Assembly: GCA_964422365.1 (NCBI GenBank)
Contig: CAYRAV010000031.1
Location: 1 to 33,000, forward strand
Length of the DNA stretch: 33,000 nucleotides
Direction: 5' to 3'
From: CAYRAV01 sp964422365
GTDB lineage: Bacteria; Bacillota; Clostridia; Lachnospirales; Lachnospiraceae
The notes beneath the pieces were generated by a model. It did no database searches. It worked only from the letters and a program-made list of their open reading frames with translations, and was not told the DNA's origin. This document shows, piece after piece, positions 17,514 to 26,376 of the stretch. Each line of letters opens with the position of its first letter. Positions within the stretch are counted from its first letter, which is position 1. Both the position numbers and the translations under genes were made by a program.

Positions 17514-18449
17514 CTACTTATGCAATCTTCGTATTATTTGATAAACAATACAATTTTGCACAACAAGCGGTTTTGTATGTGCAAAGAAAATAATCCCTTC
17601 TGTCGGTGACAGTATTTGTGAGATTACTTCTCCTTCAAAAGGATCTAGCACTTCTGCAATAACCTCACCAAACCGAACCTCATCACCTGGATTCTTCAAA
17701 CGGCGATAGATTCCTGAAATATCTACTCTAACCGATGTCAAACTTTTTTCTTCGATTACAGATGCAATATATCCGCTATGACAATTATATTTTATGATAC
17801 CCATCCTTGTCAAGAAACGAAGTACAGAAGATATTGCCTGACTAGCCGATTCTTCATTGATAAAATCTGTAGCACTGGTATATACAGTAAATGCATTCGT
17901 TTTTGATATCTGCCAATTATAATTTAATGTTGCTGTATCTATTGGTTCCGGCTCTCTTGTGACCACATATGGAAGTCCAAATAAATTAGCCAGACTTGCA
18001 TTCTGATAACCTGTCTTCATCATTCGGACATGTGGGATAAAATCTCCAGGTGTATGAAAACTTCCAAACTGTATCCCATAATTATAACCTTTTACACAAT
18101 CAAAGATACCTGCAGCTATTCTATCGGTAGTTTCCCCATTTGGATTACCTGGAAATTTCCTGTTAATATCTGAATTATCCATTGCCCAAAATCTTTTTTC
18201 AATATTCATGGAAAAATGATTAATAGATGGAATTACCATAATTTCATTGTTTGCTAATATGGAACCTTTTTTCTCTAATAATGTTAAAATTTTAACCAAT
18301 TGAGAACACACATATAATTGCTGTACCTCATTTCCTCTTGTAGGTCCAACAATGCATGCTGATTTTTCCCCACTTCCAAAATGGTATCCATAAATTGTTA
18401 AATTCTCACGATATGGAGCCTTCATAGAATATATGACTTCTTTTAACAT
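17514..18449 (-). CDS. AstE/AspA-family protein with degenerate active site
   Basis: This 311-residue protein is a paralogue of the gene just upstream; both belong to the succinylglutamate desuccinylase/aspartoacylase branch of zinc carboxypeptidases. The fold landmarks remain: INRKFPGNPNGE around residue 100 and a C-terminal beta-rich lobe with PTEGIIFFAHTKPLV. The catalytic residues do not. The first zinc motif HGDE is RGNE (R38, E41), the second zinc histidine motif DLHSS is replaced by QFGSFH near 127-132, and the general-base segment AIETG is replaced by TVYTS. It is probably inactive or works differently, perhaps as a partner of its neighbour. Its ATG shares one base with the upstream stop (TAATG), so translation is coupled. 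Confidence 0.85.
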   Translation of the reverse strand: MLKEVIYSMKAPYRENLTIYGYHFGSGEKSACIVGPTRGNEVQQLYVCSQLVKILTLLEKKGSILANNEIMVIPSINHFSMNIEKRFWAMDNSDINRKFPGNPNGETTDRIAAGIFDCVKGYNYGIQFGSFHTPGDFIPHVRMMKTGYQNASLANLFGLPYVVTREPEPIDTATLNYNWQISKTNAFTVYTSATDFINEESASQAISSVLRFLTRMGIIKYNCHSGYIASVIEEKSLTSVRVDISGIYRRLKNPGDEVRFGEVIAEVLDPFEGEVISQILSPTEGIIFFAHTKPLVVQNCIVYQIIRRLHK

Positions 18450-19381
18450 TATTCTATTCCCCCCATAATTCTTGCAATTAATGAACCTTCATATACTACC
18501 GGATATTCACGCAGTGAAAATACCATACCGCTGCATGGTGCATATATCATCTGTTCAATTTCACCGTTTTTAGGATTGATAATTTTCCCCAGCAGATCTC
18601 CTTTTTGTGTCATATGACGATGTTCTACATTAGAAAGAAAAATCCCTGAAGCTTCTGCATGTATATATTCCACTTGTCCATCCGTAGATATAATTGGCAT
18701 TTTAGGTTCATTTACCTCACCACTCCAAATACCCATCTCTTTCATAAGTGAAAAAATCCCATCTACCAGCAAATTCCCATTTTCCTGATTAATACGCATT
18801 CCCACTCCTGTTTCAATTGCCAAAGCAGGAATTCCCAGATTATTTAATGAATGTACCAAACTGGAATCCAGCACAGTTGGCGATTCATATATCCATATAA
18901 ATTCAACATTTAATAATTTACCATATTCAAACAGTGCTGCATTCTTCTCACTTAAACGGACCTGTGGTACTTCACGGATAAAAATATTGCTGGAATGTAA
19001 ATCAATACACAAATCTGCTCCTTTTATATCTTCCACAAGGGCTGCTGCAATATGCTCTACCATATCACCATCTTCTCTTCCTGGAAAACATCTATTCATA
19101 TCTAAATCAAACGTAGGAATTCCTCGAAATATTGCTTCCATCCCTAACGGATTAATACAAGGATAGATATCTATAATCCCTTCTACTTCTTTTTCTTTTC
19201 CTTTTAATCTTCTCATTAATTCATATACAATGTACTGACCTTCCAACTCATCTCCATGTATACCCGTTACAATACATATCCTTCTTGTATTAGCTTTTAA
19301 TTCATCTGCCTGAAATGTAATTCTTTCAATATTCAAATTTTCTCCAACTGGTAAACCTACGGAAACAAATGTCTCCTGCAT
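18449..19381 (-). CDS. AstE/AspA-family zinc hydrolase
   Basis: Probable zinc-dependent deacylase or amidohydrolase of the succinylglutamate desuccinylase/aspartoacylase family. The active site is intact over 310 residues: HGDE with H42 and E45, N96-R97 in DMNRCFPG, DLHSS with H129, and general base E190 in AIETG. The C-terminal lobe (about 230-310) is beta-rich and ends SGMVFSLREYPVVYEGSLIARI. The start at 19381 has AAGGAG about 10 nt upstream; an upstream ATG at 19477 would add 32 unconserved residues and read through a strong hairpin. The substrate cannot be told from sequence. It is the first gene of an operon with its pseudoenzyme paralogue and, probably, the foldase. Confidence 0.88.
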   Translation of the reverse strand: MQETFVSVGLPVGENLNIERITFQADELKANTRRICIVTGIHGDELEGQYIVYELMRRLKGKEKEVEGIIDIYPCINPLGMEAIFRGIPTFDLDMNRCFPGREDGDMVEHIAAALVEDIKGADLCIDLHSSNIFIREVPQVRLSEKNAALFEYGKLLNVEFIWIYESPTVLDSSLVHSLNNLGIPALAIETGVGMRINQENGNLLVDGIFSLMKEMGIWSGEVNEPKMPIISTDGQVEYIHAEASGIFLSNVEHRHMTQKGDLLGKIINPKNGEIEQMIYAPCSGMVFSLREYPVVYEGSLIARIMGGIE

Positions 19382-19410
19382 ATCTTTATGTCTCCTTTTT
19401 CTTCTGATTA

Positions 19411-19461
19411 TTTGCATCAAACCTATCAAGCATAAGCTCACTTGTATTTGATAGATGCAAA
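19411..19461 (-). promoter_or_regulatory. Long hairpin in the 5' leader of the AstE/AspA pair
   Basis: On the minus strand TTTGCAT pairs with ATGCAAA and, stacked within, CTATCAA pairs with TTGATAG, leaving a 5-nt bulge on one side and an 18-nt loop. It ends about 30 nt before the start codon, just above the ribosome binding site at about 19391-19396, in a leader of about 175 nt. It matches no riboswitch class known to me by eye. Confidence 0.6.
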
Positions 19462-19561
19462 CACAAAGAGCAAACAAGTTTTTTGTATGATAACAGAAAC
19501 AAAATCACCTTTTGCCTTCCACATTTCTTATAATTATTATTTGCTAAATACAAACAGAGTT

Positions 19562-19590
19562 ATCATACTATAAATTCTTCAATGTGTCAA
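19562..19590 (-). promoter_or_regulatory. Promoter of the AstE/AspA operon
   Basis: Minus strand TTGACA (19585-19590) and TATGAT (19562-19567) with a 17-bp spacer. Initiation near 19555 gives a leader of about 175 nt before the first gene. The rest of 19591-19713 shows no gene. Confidence 0.8.
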
Positions 19591-19713
19591 ATTTTCTATT
19601 CACTTTTCTTATTTTCTGTTACAGTTCAAACATGCAGAAATAGTGAAACAATTTGTATGTAGGAGTCTTGCCCGTTAAGAGCAGGTTATACAAATGTTTC
19701 TACTAAAAGTATG

Positions 19714-19800
19714 TTAAAAAATTCATTGCCACAATCTGCATGCCCCGCTTTGTATCCCCATCTAGGCTGGCAGACTTTATCTGACCATGTATGGATATTT
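19714..19800 (-). repeat. Dispersed repeat, copy A
   Basis: Counterpart of the segment at 12363-12472, in opposite orientation and about 24 bases shorter. The last block, GGCAATGAATTTTTT, is the best conserved. A 70-codon ORF covers it (19686-19898), but the frame matching copy B carries stop codons here. It is therefore treated as a repeat remnant, not a gene. It lies between tRNA-Leu and the AstE/AspA promoter. Confidence 0.7.
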
Positions 19801-19946
19801 GGTCCAAATCCATTCAATATTTGAAAACTTGGAAATTTACACAAAAGAACATGAATAATAAAGGTAGCAAAATGGACAATAAATAAAATAACCCCCAAAA
19901 CTCTTGATTCTACAAGCGTTCCAGAGGATGACTAAAAACACTAAAC

Positions 19947-20030
19947 TGCGGAGAACGGGACTTGAACCCGCACGTTCTAATGAACACAAGAATCTGAATC
20001 TTGCTTGTCTGCCAATTCCAACATCTCCGC
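19947..20030 (-). tRNA. tRNA-Leu (CAG)
   Basis: Minus strand cloverleaf with a long variable arm, as expected of a class II tRNA. The acceptor stem is GCGGAGA/TCTCCGC with an A discriminator. The anticodon arm is CAAGA-TTCAGAT-TCTTG with anticodon CAG. The variable arm is TGTTCATTAGAACG and the T-arm carries GGTTCAAGTCC. CCA is not encoded. Confidence 0.97.
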
Positions 20031-20045
20031 AAAACTTACTTTAAT

Positions 20046-20074
20046 AGGATAGTACAAAAAACTTCAAATGTCAA
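20046..20074 (-). promoter_or_regulatory. Promoter of tRNA-Leu
   Basis: Minus strand TTGACA (20069-20074) and TATCCT (20046-20051), 17-bp spacer, 15 bp before the tRNA. Confidence 0.8.
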
Positions 20075-20154
20075 GTTGTTTTTATACAAAATAGAGAAAT
20101 AAAAATTATAGTTTAGCCACAATATTATTAATTAACAAATTTCAAAACATTATA

Positions 20155-20191
20155 AAAGGGCAGATAGTCTTGATTTTTCCATCTGCCCTTT
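20155..20191 (-). terminator. Intrinsic terminator of the PAS-GGDEF-EAL gene
   Basis: AAAGGGCAGAT pairs perfectly with ATCTGCCCTTT around a 15-nt loop. On the minus strand TTTTATAA follows. It lies 54 bp after the stop codon at 20245. Confidence 0.8.
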
Positions 20192-20244
20192 GTAAAGTCC
20201 ATTTTGTCATTCTTGCATTATAAAGCAAAAAACATTTGTTTCTT

Positions 20245-23148
20245 TTATTTGTTCTCGTCTGTAACTGCAACTTCTTCTTGTATTTCGCTCTGTTCTGCAT
20301 CCTCTTTTATAAGTTTTTCAAATTCATCTATTGGCATTGGCTTTGCATATAAATATCCTTGTGCCATATCACATCGAATCCCTTTTAAAAATTCTGACTG
20401 CATCTCTGTTTCAATTCCTTCAGACAATACTTTCATCCTGAGTTGTTTTGCCATGTTAATAATACTAGATACAATAATTTTTTCTTCCTCTTTCATATTT
20501 CCCCGTCTGAAAAATTCTTTATCTAATTTCAATACATCTGTTGCCATATCCTTTAACAAGTTCAAGGAAGAAAATCCTGCTCCAAAATCATCAATAGACA
20601 CACCAAATCCCAATTCCCTTAATTTTCTCATGGTAGTCAAGGCAGCTTCTGTAGAATCAAGGAAGATACTTTCTGTCAATTCAAACTCCAAAAGTTCTAC
20701 CGGTATTGCATATTCTTTTACTAATGCCTGTATTTTTTTCAAAAAATCCGGAGTATTCAAATGTACTCTTGACACATTAACAGAAATGGGAACAACTGGT
20801 GAATCTTCATCTAACCATTTCCTTAACATTTTGCAGACCTTTTCATATATGAAGAAGTCTAATTGCACAATAAACCCGTTTTTTTCAAATAATGGTATAA
20901 AACTGTCTGGAGACATCATTTTATTTCCTGAACGTCTCCATCTTGTCAGTGCTTCCGCACCTACAATGTGGTTTTCGCTCAAGCCAATTTTAGGTTGTAA
21001 ATGCACCTCAAATTCTTCCTCTGCCAAAGCTTTTTCCATAGAATTACATATATCCAGTTCCAAACCAATCCGATTCTTCATTTTCTCATCATAAAAACAG
21101 CATGATGCTTTATTTGAATCAACTTTTATAAATTTTCTGGCAGCATTTGCATTGTCTAATGCCATCACCATGTCTTCATTCTCTTTCACTACATATGCAC
21201 CACATACAATAAAAACAGTACTGCTTATCGTTTTTTCCCTTACCTTTTTTTGAAAAACATTACTTAACTGCTTTATCATTTCTTTTATTTGTTCTTCCAA
21301 AGCATATGGCAATAATAAAGCAAAATTATCAGCAGACAATCTGGCAGTCAGTAAAATCTTCCATCTGTCCTGTTTTAAAATTTTGGCAAAATCAGAAAGA
21401 AGAATATCACCTTCTTCATACCCTAGTGTATCATTCAGATATTTAAATTTATTTATATCCATATATAGAACAATATACTTCTTTCTTTCATTCTTTTTCA
21501 ATATTTTTTGTGCTTCTTCTACAAATTTTGTTTCTGTCATCAATCCTGTTAAAGAATCAAAGTTTTTAATATATTCCATTTTTTCAGTAATTTCTTCTGA
21601 AACCTTTAACTTCAAAAGATAAAATGACATAATCTTAGAAATTGTTTTTAATGCTGTAATCTCTTCCCGCAGCCAATATCTTGGATTTTCAGTTTCATCA
21701 ATACTGACACATCCCCTCAATGTACCTTCATCATAAAATGCACACTGTAAGACAGCTTTTATTTGATTATGCGAAAGCATTTTTTCCACATCTTTTCCAA
21801 TCTTAACATCATTTATATTTTCTACAATAAACAATCCATTTTTATCAAAATATGGCTTTTTTAATTTAAGTTCTGTTCGCTTAATGACAGGGGGCAGCAC
21901 TTTACCATTAAATCCTTCTTTCTTTCCCCAGCAATAGCTAATATGTATCATATCTGATTTGTCTATTTCTACAATTGTTACACGATTACACTGAAAATAC
22001 TTTCCTATCTTATCTAATAATAACTTAATCGCACTTTCCACATCCTTTGTCTCCGTCATAATCTGGAGAGCAAAATCTGAAATTTCTCTGCTAAAATTAC
22101 CTTGCTCATATAAATATTGTTTCTCAATCCTATAATTATGAAAATATCCACCAGAATATCTGATATCCGGAAAAATATATTCTTTATCATAGAACGCAAT
22201 ATTATTGTCTTTTTTACATCTTGCTATCCATAATGCCTTATCTGCATTTTCAAATAGTTCTTTAAATGTAGTTCCATCCTGTGGATAACAAGACACTCCT
22301 ATTGTGCAGGTAATCTTTGTGTGTTCTAATTCCCCAATATATGTTTTTGCAAATAACTCAGATAACTTTTTCCCTTTTTCACACAACATTATTTTATCAT
22401 CAGAATTTCTCAAAAAAATCAGAAAATCATCTCCACCTACTCTTGCAATAATATCTTTTTCACGAAACGTCTGTTTTAAAATTTCTGCAATATTATTTAA
22501 TACTCCGTCTCCAAAAGCATATCCCAGACTTTGATTGATTTTCGCAAACTCGCTAATGTTAATCAACAACATGGAATGTCTTCCAAAACTCCCCTGGCTT
22601 TTTAAATATTTTCCTATAATATTTTTCACATTACCAAGACTATATAATTTTGTCATTGGATCTAACATCGCCTGTTCTATTAACAATTCCTGTTGTTTCT
22701 TCTGTCCATCAATATCATTGATGCATCCTACTAATGTTTCTGGATTTCCATCATGATCTTTCATCACTACCCCTTTTGCCAGACACCAGATACAATTTCC
22801 ATCTCTTTTCACATAACGAAATTCTATGGTATCCCTCTCTCCCATTTGTAAGAAATTCAAAAATTCTTCCTTGTCTTCCTCATATATTTGATGAATTCTT
22901 TGAATTTTTTCTGAACAATGTGTCACATTCAAACCACTTAACTCTGAAAACATATTGTTTCTCGAAAAGATAATGCTGTCATTTTTTATATCATACTCAA
23001 AAAAACAATCTGCATTCAGAGATAATATAAGATTATAGCGTTCCCTCTCTTTTTCAAAATCTCTCTGTAACATATCTTTTTGTTCTTCATATTTTGTTTC
23101 GTCTAAAACTTCCATATTATTCTTTGACTGTTTTTTTCGCTTTGCCAT
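20245..23148 (-). CDS. PAS-GGDEF-GAF-GGDEF-EAL cyclic-di-GMP protein
   Basis: Soluble regulator of cyclic di-GMP, 967 residues, with no membrane helix. Domains in order: PAS (about 35-150), first GGDEF with GGDDF at 238-242, GAF-like (about 350-510), second GGDEF degenerate at its signature (SADNF, 605-609), and EAL (about 700-945). The EAL domain keeps its key residues: E732 in EALTRW, E826 in ELTES, DDFG at 853-856, K874 or K877, E910 and Q930. It is therefore expected to degrade cyclic di-GMP. The first GGDEF has D in place of E at position four, so cyclase activity is uncertain, and the second is probably inactive. It is transcribed alone, with its own promoter and terminator. Confidence 0.93.
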   Translation of the reverse strand: MAKRKKQSKNNMEVLDETKYEEQKDMLQRDFEKERERYNLILSLNADCFFEYDIKNDSIIFSRNNMFSELSGLNVTHCSEKIQRIHQIYEEDKEEFLNFLQMGERDTIEFRYVKRDGNCIWCLAKGVVMKDHDGNPETLVGCINDIDGQKKQQELLIEQAMLDPMTKLYSLGNVKNIIGKYLKSQGSFGRHSMLLINISEFAKINQSLGYAFGDGVLNNIAEILKQTFREKDIIARVGGDDFLIFLRNSDDKIMLCEKGKKLSELFAKTYIGELEHTKITCTIGVSCYPQDGTTFKELFENADKALWIARCKKDNNIAFYDKEYIFPDIRYSGGYFHNYRIEKQYLYEQGNFSREISDFALQIMTETKDVESAIKLLLDKIGKYFQCNRVTIVEIDKSDMIHISYCWGKKEGFNGKVLPPVIKRTELKLKKPYFDKNGLFIVENINDVKIGKDVEKMLSHNQIKAVLQCAFYDEGTLRGCVSIDETENPRYWLREEITALKTISKIMSFYLLKLKVSEEITEKMEYIKNFDSLTGLMTETKFVEEAQKILKKNERKKYIVLYMDINKFKYLNDTLGYEEGDILLSDFAKILKQDRWKILLTARLSADNFALLLPYALEEQIKEMIKQLSNVFQKKVREKTISSTVFIVCGAYVVKENEDMVMALDNANAARKFIKVDSNKASCCFYDEKMKNRIGLELDICNSMEKALAEEEFEVHLQPKIGLSENHIVGAEALTRWRRSGNKMMSPDSFIPLFEKNGFIVQLDFFIYEKVCKMLRKWLDEDSPVVPISVNVSRVHLNTPDFLKKIQALVKEYAIPVELLEFELTESIFLDSTEAALTTMRKLRELGFGVSIDDFGAGFSSLNLLKDMATDVLKLDKEFFRRGNMKEEEKIIVSSIINMAKQLRMKVLSEGIETEMQSEFLKGIRCDMAQGYLYAKPMPIDEFEKLIKEDAEQSEIQEEVAVTDENK

Positions 23149-23279
23149 ATATCATCAACCTATCTTAATTTTCTTCCTTGCTATTTAAATAACAATTGAA
23201 AATCTTTTATCTTTTTAAACTTTATATTCTTCCACACTTTATTTACAACTACCATTTTTACAAATTTATCTTATTCTCT

Positions 23280-23308
23280 ATTATAGCAAGCAATCTGTTT
23301 TTGTACAA
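23280..23308 (-). promoter_or_regulatory. Promoter of the PAS-GGDEF-EAL gene
   Basis: Minus strand TTGTAC (23303-23308) and a perfect TATAAT (23280-23285), 17-bp spacer. It implies a leader of about 125 nt, in which no clear structure was seen. The ribosome binding site before the ATG is weak (AGGTTGAT). Confidence 0.75.
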
Positions 23309-23423
23309 GCATATAATCATAATTTTTAAGAAAAGAATATCCCATAATGTAAAAACTTTTTTGTTTTTTCTATCTTTCTGGAGCATTTGCATCTCAATTT
23401 TACACTATTCTACATTTCATTCT

Positions 23424-24680
23424 TTAAACTGACATTATCGCAGGATAAATATCCTTCGGTATATATGCCTCTATTCCTATTCCATCTTCTTTATATTCTT
23501 CTTTTAAGAGTTGTCCATATTTTCTAATTAATTGTATCTTAGAAGCACTCTGATAGGAAATGGTAGTTTCAATATAAACCTTTCTTTCTCTCAAAATTGT
23601 TTCAATTGTGTGCATAATCTCTTCTAATCCCTGCTTTTTCTTCGCGGAAATTTTAAGTACATAATCCGCTTGTCCATCCTTTAATATGCCTTCTGAATTC
23701 TCTAATTTATCTTGTTTATTAAATAATGTAATTACTACTTTATCTTCTACACCCAGCTTGCGAAGTGTTTCATATACAGTAAACATATGGACATCTGCTA
23801 AAGGATTTGAGGCATCTACCACATGCAATAAAATATCTGCATATTTTGCTTCTTCTAATGTACTTTGAAATGCATCAATCAAATGATGTGGCAATTTTCT
23901 GATAAAACCTACCGTATCTGTCAGTAAAACATGTTGACCGGTTTCTAATGTAACATTTCGTGTTGTTGGATCAAGAGTGGCAAACAGCTTATCTTCTGCT
24001 AATACATTTGCATCTGTAAATGCATTTAATAACGTCGATTTCCCGGCATTTGTATAACCCACTATTGAAACTACAGGAATAGCATTTGCTTGTCTTTGTT
24101 TTCTGGTTGTTTCTCTATTTTGCTTTACTTCTTCTAATTCTTTTTTTAATTGTGAAATACGATTTCTAATCAATCTTCTATCCATTTCCAGTTTCTTTTC
24201 TCCAGGTCCTCTCGTTCCGATACCACCACCGAGTCTGGATAATGATTTTCCTAAACCAGTCAGCCTTGAGGAACGATACTTTAATTGTGCCAGCTCCACT
24301 TGTATCTTTCCTTCTCTGGTAGAGGCTCTTTGTGCAAAAATATCCAAAATCATTACCGTTCTGTCAATTACTTTTACTCCCAATTCTTCTTCCAAATTAT
24401 TAATTTGAGCAGGTGATAATTCATCATCACAAACAACTCCTGTTGCATCAAGTTTCTCAATCTGCTCTTTCACTTCCTGTATTTTCCCCTTACCGATATA
24501 TGTCCCAGGGTGTATATTCTCACGATTTTGTATGATTTTAGATATCACTACAGCACCTGCTGTTTCAGCCAATTCTTCCAACTCATCCAGACACTCTTTT
24601 GTGTCATCATCTGAATCTAGTGCCACCCCAACTAAAATAATTCTTTCTATTTCTTCTTTTACCTCATACAATTCACTCAT
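23424..24680 (-). CDS. hflX: Ribosome-splitting GTPase HflX
   Basis: HflX splits stalled or idle 70S ribosomes under stress. The 418 residues show the N-terminal HflX domain (NIHPGTYIGKGKIQEV; DDELSPAQINNLEE), the glycine-rich linker LTGLGKSLSRLGGGIGTRGPGE near 145, and a helical linker. The G domain follows, with G1 GYTNAGKST, G3 DTVGFIRKLPHHLI and G4 NKQD, and then a C-terminal domain ending PKDIYPAIMSV. Length and motif order are typical. AAGGAAG lies upstream of the ATG. The 165-bp gap to the lipoprotein gene holds an 18-bp-period direct repeat but no clear promoter. Confidence 0.97.
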   Translation of the reverse strand: MSELYEVKEEIERIILVGVALDSDDDTKECLDELEELAETAGAVVISKIIQNRENIHPGTYIGKGKIQEVKEQIEKLDATGVVCDDELSPAQINNLEEELGVKVIDRTVMILDIFAQRASTREGKIQVELAQLKYRSSRLTGLGKSLSRLGGGIGTRGPGEKKLEMDRRLIRNRISQLKKELEEVKQNRETTRKQRQANAIPVVSIVGYTNAGKSTLLNAFTDANVLAEDKLFATLDPTTRNVTLETGQHVLLTDTVGFIRKLPHHLIDAFQSTLEEAKYADILLHVVDASNPLADVHMFTVYETLRKLGVEDKVVITLFNKQDKLENSEGILKDGQADYVLKISAKKKQGLEEIMHTIETILRERKVYIETTISYQSASKIQLIRKYGQLLKEEYKEDGIGIEAYIPKDIYPAIMSV

Positions 24681-24845
24681 TCTTCATCCACTTCCTTTTA
24701 ATATTATTACTGTTATTTAGATAATTGCGAAACTCCAGGTAACCTTAATTTTATTTGTGCAGATTGACATACTATAAGCAAGGTACTTCTGACACCGCCG
24801 GTACTTCACATCACTTATTTTCTTTTTCAATTATTTACGCTCCCT

Positions 24846-26219
24846 TTATTCTATAATATCTGGTTTACCAACATTCCCATTATCTTCATTTAAATCTGTT
24901 GTTTCTGGTGCCAATGTCTGTACAGGATTCTCTGTTTTCCCTATTCCTGAAGAAGCATCTGGAACAGTTGTTGCTTCTGGTTCTTTGGTTCCTGCACTTT
25001 GATCATTTTGTTCCTGCTGACTGTCTTGGCTATCAGTTATCGTTTCTACACGACTCCGCAGAAATTTATATTCTCGCTTCATTTCTTTATCTTTTGGATA
25101 TACTTCCAAGTAGCTTTTTGCTGTCTGTAACGCCTTGTCAAACTGCAAATTCTTTTCGTAGACAGCAACCATTGTTTTTTGCAATTTTTTTTGTGAGTTC
25201 CCTTGTTCTGACGCTATTGCCTCTTCAAGCAGAACAACTGCTTTTTCGTATTCTTCCATCTGTATATAGCATTGTGCCAGTTTGCCATATACCTCTTCTG
25301 AAAATTCTGTCTGCTTCTCCTTGTCTTTTACACACTTTTCATAACATTCTGCTGCTTTTTCCATTTCATTTTCTTCTACATAAATATCAGCCAGATAATA
25401 ACTTGCCAATATGTTGTTTTGTTCTAATTCTGATAAGCTGCTCATTGCTTTTTCCTTTTCTCCCTGATAATACTGTAAAACAGCAGCATATATTTTATTT
25501 TTCTCATCTTTTGCTCCCGCTATTGAAACTGTAGCAATCCACTCACTGGCTTCTTCTCTATTCGCTTTTACTAACATAAAATATTTTTCTAAATAATAAG
25601 AAAACTTATTTTTATCCATTGAAATTGCAGAATCAAAATCTTTTTCTGAAACCGCATATTGTGCTAATTCCATATTTGCTTTTGCGCGTTTCACATATAA
25701 AACACTGCTTTTTTCAATCTTTTCTATACTATTATATACCAAAACTGCTTTTTCATAATCTCCACTTTTTTCATTGGCCTCTGCGAGATAAAACATAATA
25801 TCTATGTTGAGATCATCCTTCTCATCAATCTCCAATGCTGTTTCAAAATTTTCAATGGCATCTGCATATTCACCTGCTTCTAAATATGCAATTCCTTTCC
25901 CGCGATATGCCTGCTTGTTATTTTCTCTTACAATTTTATTGTTTTTATCTAAAATACTTTTGTCAAACTGCTTCTGTGCCTGCTCATATTTCCCCATTTT
26001 GGTCAATGCCATGCCATAAGCAATATAATATTCTGCTTTTTCTTTACTTTTATCTATTGCATTATAAAGTGCCTGCTCTGCCGCTTCATAATGCCCCTCA
26101 TCTAAAGCTGTTATTCCCTCTTGATAGTATTTTTTTGCACTGGTTCCGTTTGAACAGCCTGCCAGCATCAGTGTTATCGCCAATATTAATAATTTTTTCA
26201 TGCTTTTTTTCTTTCTCAT
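24846..26219 (-). CDS. TPR-repeat lipoprotein
   Basis: Surface lipoprotein of unknown specific role, probably a protein-binding scaffold. The 457 residues begin with a signal peptide MRKKKSMKKLLILAITLMLAGCSNG, whose lipobox LAGC gives a lipidated cysteine near residue 22. Tandem 34-residue tetratricopeptide repeats follow from about 30 to 390, with motifs such as KYYQEGITALDEGHYEAAEQALYNAI. A disordered acidic tail rich in Q, E, T and P ends PDIIE. The start at 26219 has AGAGGG 7-8 nt upstream; the ATG at 26264 would put 15 extra residues before the signal peptide. It is divergent from the butyrate operon. Confidence 0.88.
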   Translation of the reverse strand: MRKKKSMKKLLILAITLMLAGCSNGTSAKKYYQEGITALDEGHYEAAEQALYNAIDKSKEKAEYYIAYGMALTKMGKYEQAQKQFDKSILDKNNKIVRENNKQAYRGKGIAYLEAGEYADAIENFETALEIDEKDDLNIDIMFYLAEANEKSGDYEKAVLVYNSIEKIEKSSVLYVKRAKANMELAQYAVSEKDFDSAISMDKNKFSYYLEKYFMLVKANREEASEWIATVSIAGAKDEKNKIYAAVLQYYQGEKEKAMSSLSELEQNNILASYYLADIYVEENEMEKAAECYEKCVKDKEKQTEFSEEVYGKLAQCYIQMEEYEKAVVLLEEAIASEQGNSQKKLQKTMVAVYEKNLQFDKALQTAKSYLEVYPKDKEMKREYKFLRSRVETITDSQDSQQEQNDQSAGTKEPEATTVPDASSGIGKTENPVQTLAPETTDLNEDNGNVGKPDIIE

Positions 26220-26297
26220 CTCTTTACCCTCTCTATCATTTTGTGAAACACATAGTTTGAACAAACAAAAGAATATTCTGTTATTTTCCTTTTTCTA

Positions 26298-26326
26298 ATT
26301 ATATGTGCATTTTTTCCCAATTGCAA
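26298..26326 (-). promoter_or_regulatory. Promoter of the TPR lipoprotein gene
   Basis: Minus strand TTGCAA (26321-26326) and a perfect TATAAT (26298-26303), 17-bp spacer. It is back to back with the thl promoter; the two -35 boxes are 21 bp apart. Confidence 0.8.
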
Positions 26327-26347
26327 GAAATAAAAACATAGATTCTA

Positions 26348-26376
26348 TTGCAAAACAAAAAAGTTTGTGATAAAAT
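26348..26376 (+). promoter_or_regulatory. Promoter of the butyrate operon
   Basis: TTGCAA (26348-26353) and TAAAAT (26371-26376) with a 17-bp spacer. Initiation near 26383 leaves a leader of about 130 nt before thl. Confidence 0.85.

Noticed and set aside
18449..19477. Longer N-terminus (32 residues) for the AstE/AspA enzyme
   Set aside because: It would run through the leader hairpin, lacks a ribosome binding site and adds hydrophobic residues absent from the family; the start at 19381 has AAGGAG.
19686..19898. 70-codon ORF near tRNA-Leu as a gene
   Set aside because: No ribosome binding site was recognised, and the region overlaps the dispersed repeat, whose homologous frame is broken by stops.
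20204..21094. 296-codon plus-strand ORF opposite the EAL domain
   Set aside because: It is an antisense shadow of a well-supported gene and shows no recognisable motif; serine-rich composition mirrors the reverse frame.
24899..25534. 211-codon plus-strand ORF opposite the TPR lipoprotein
   Set aside because: A leucine/phenylalanine-rich antisense frame of the TPR gene without a start signal.
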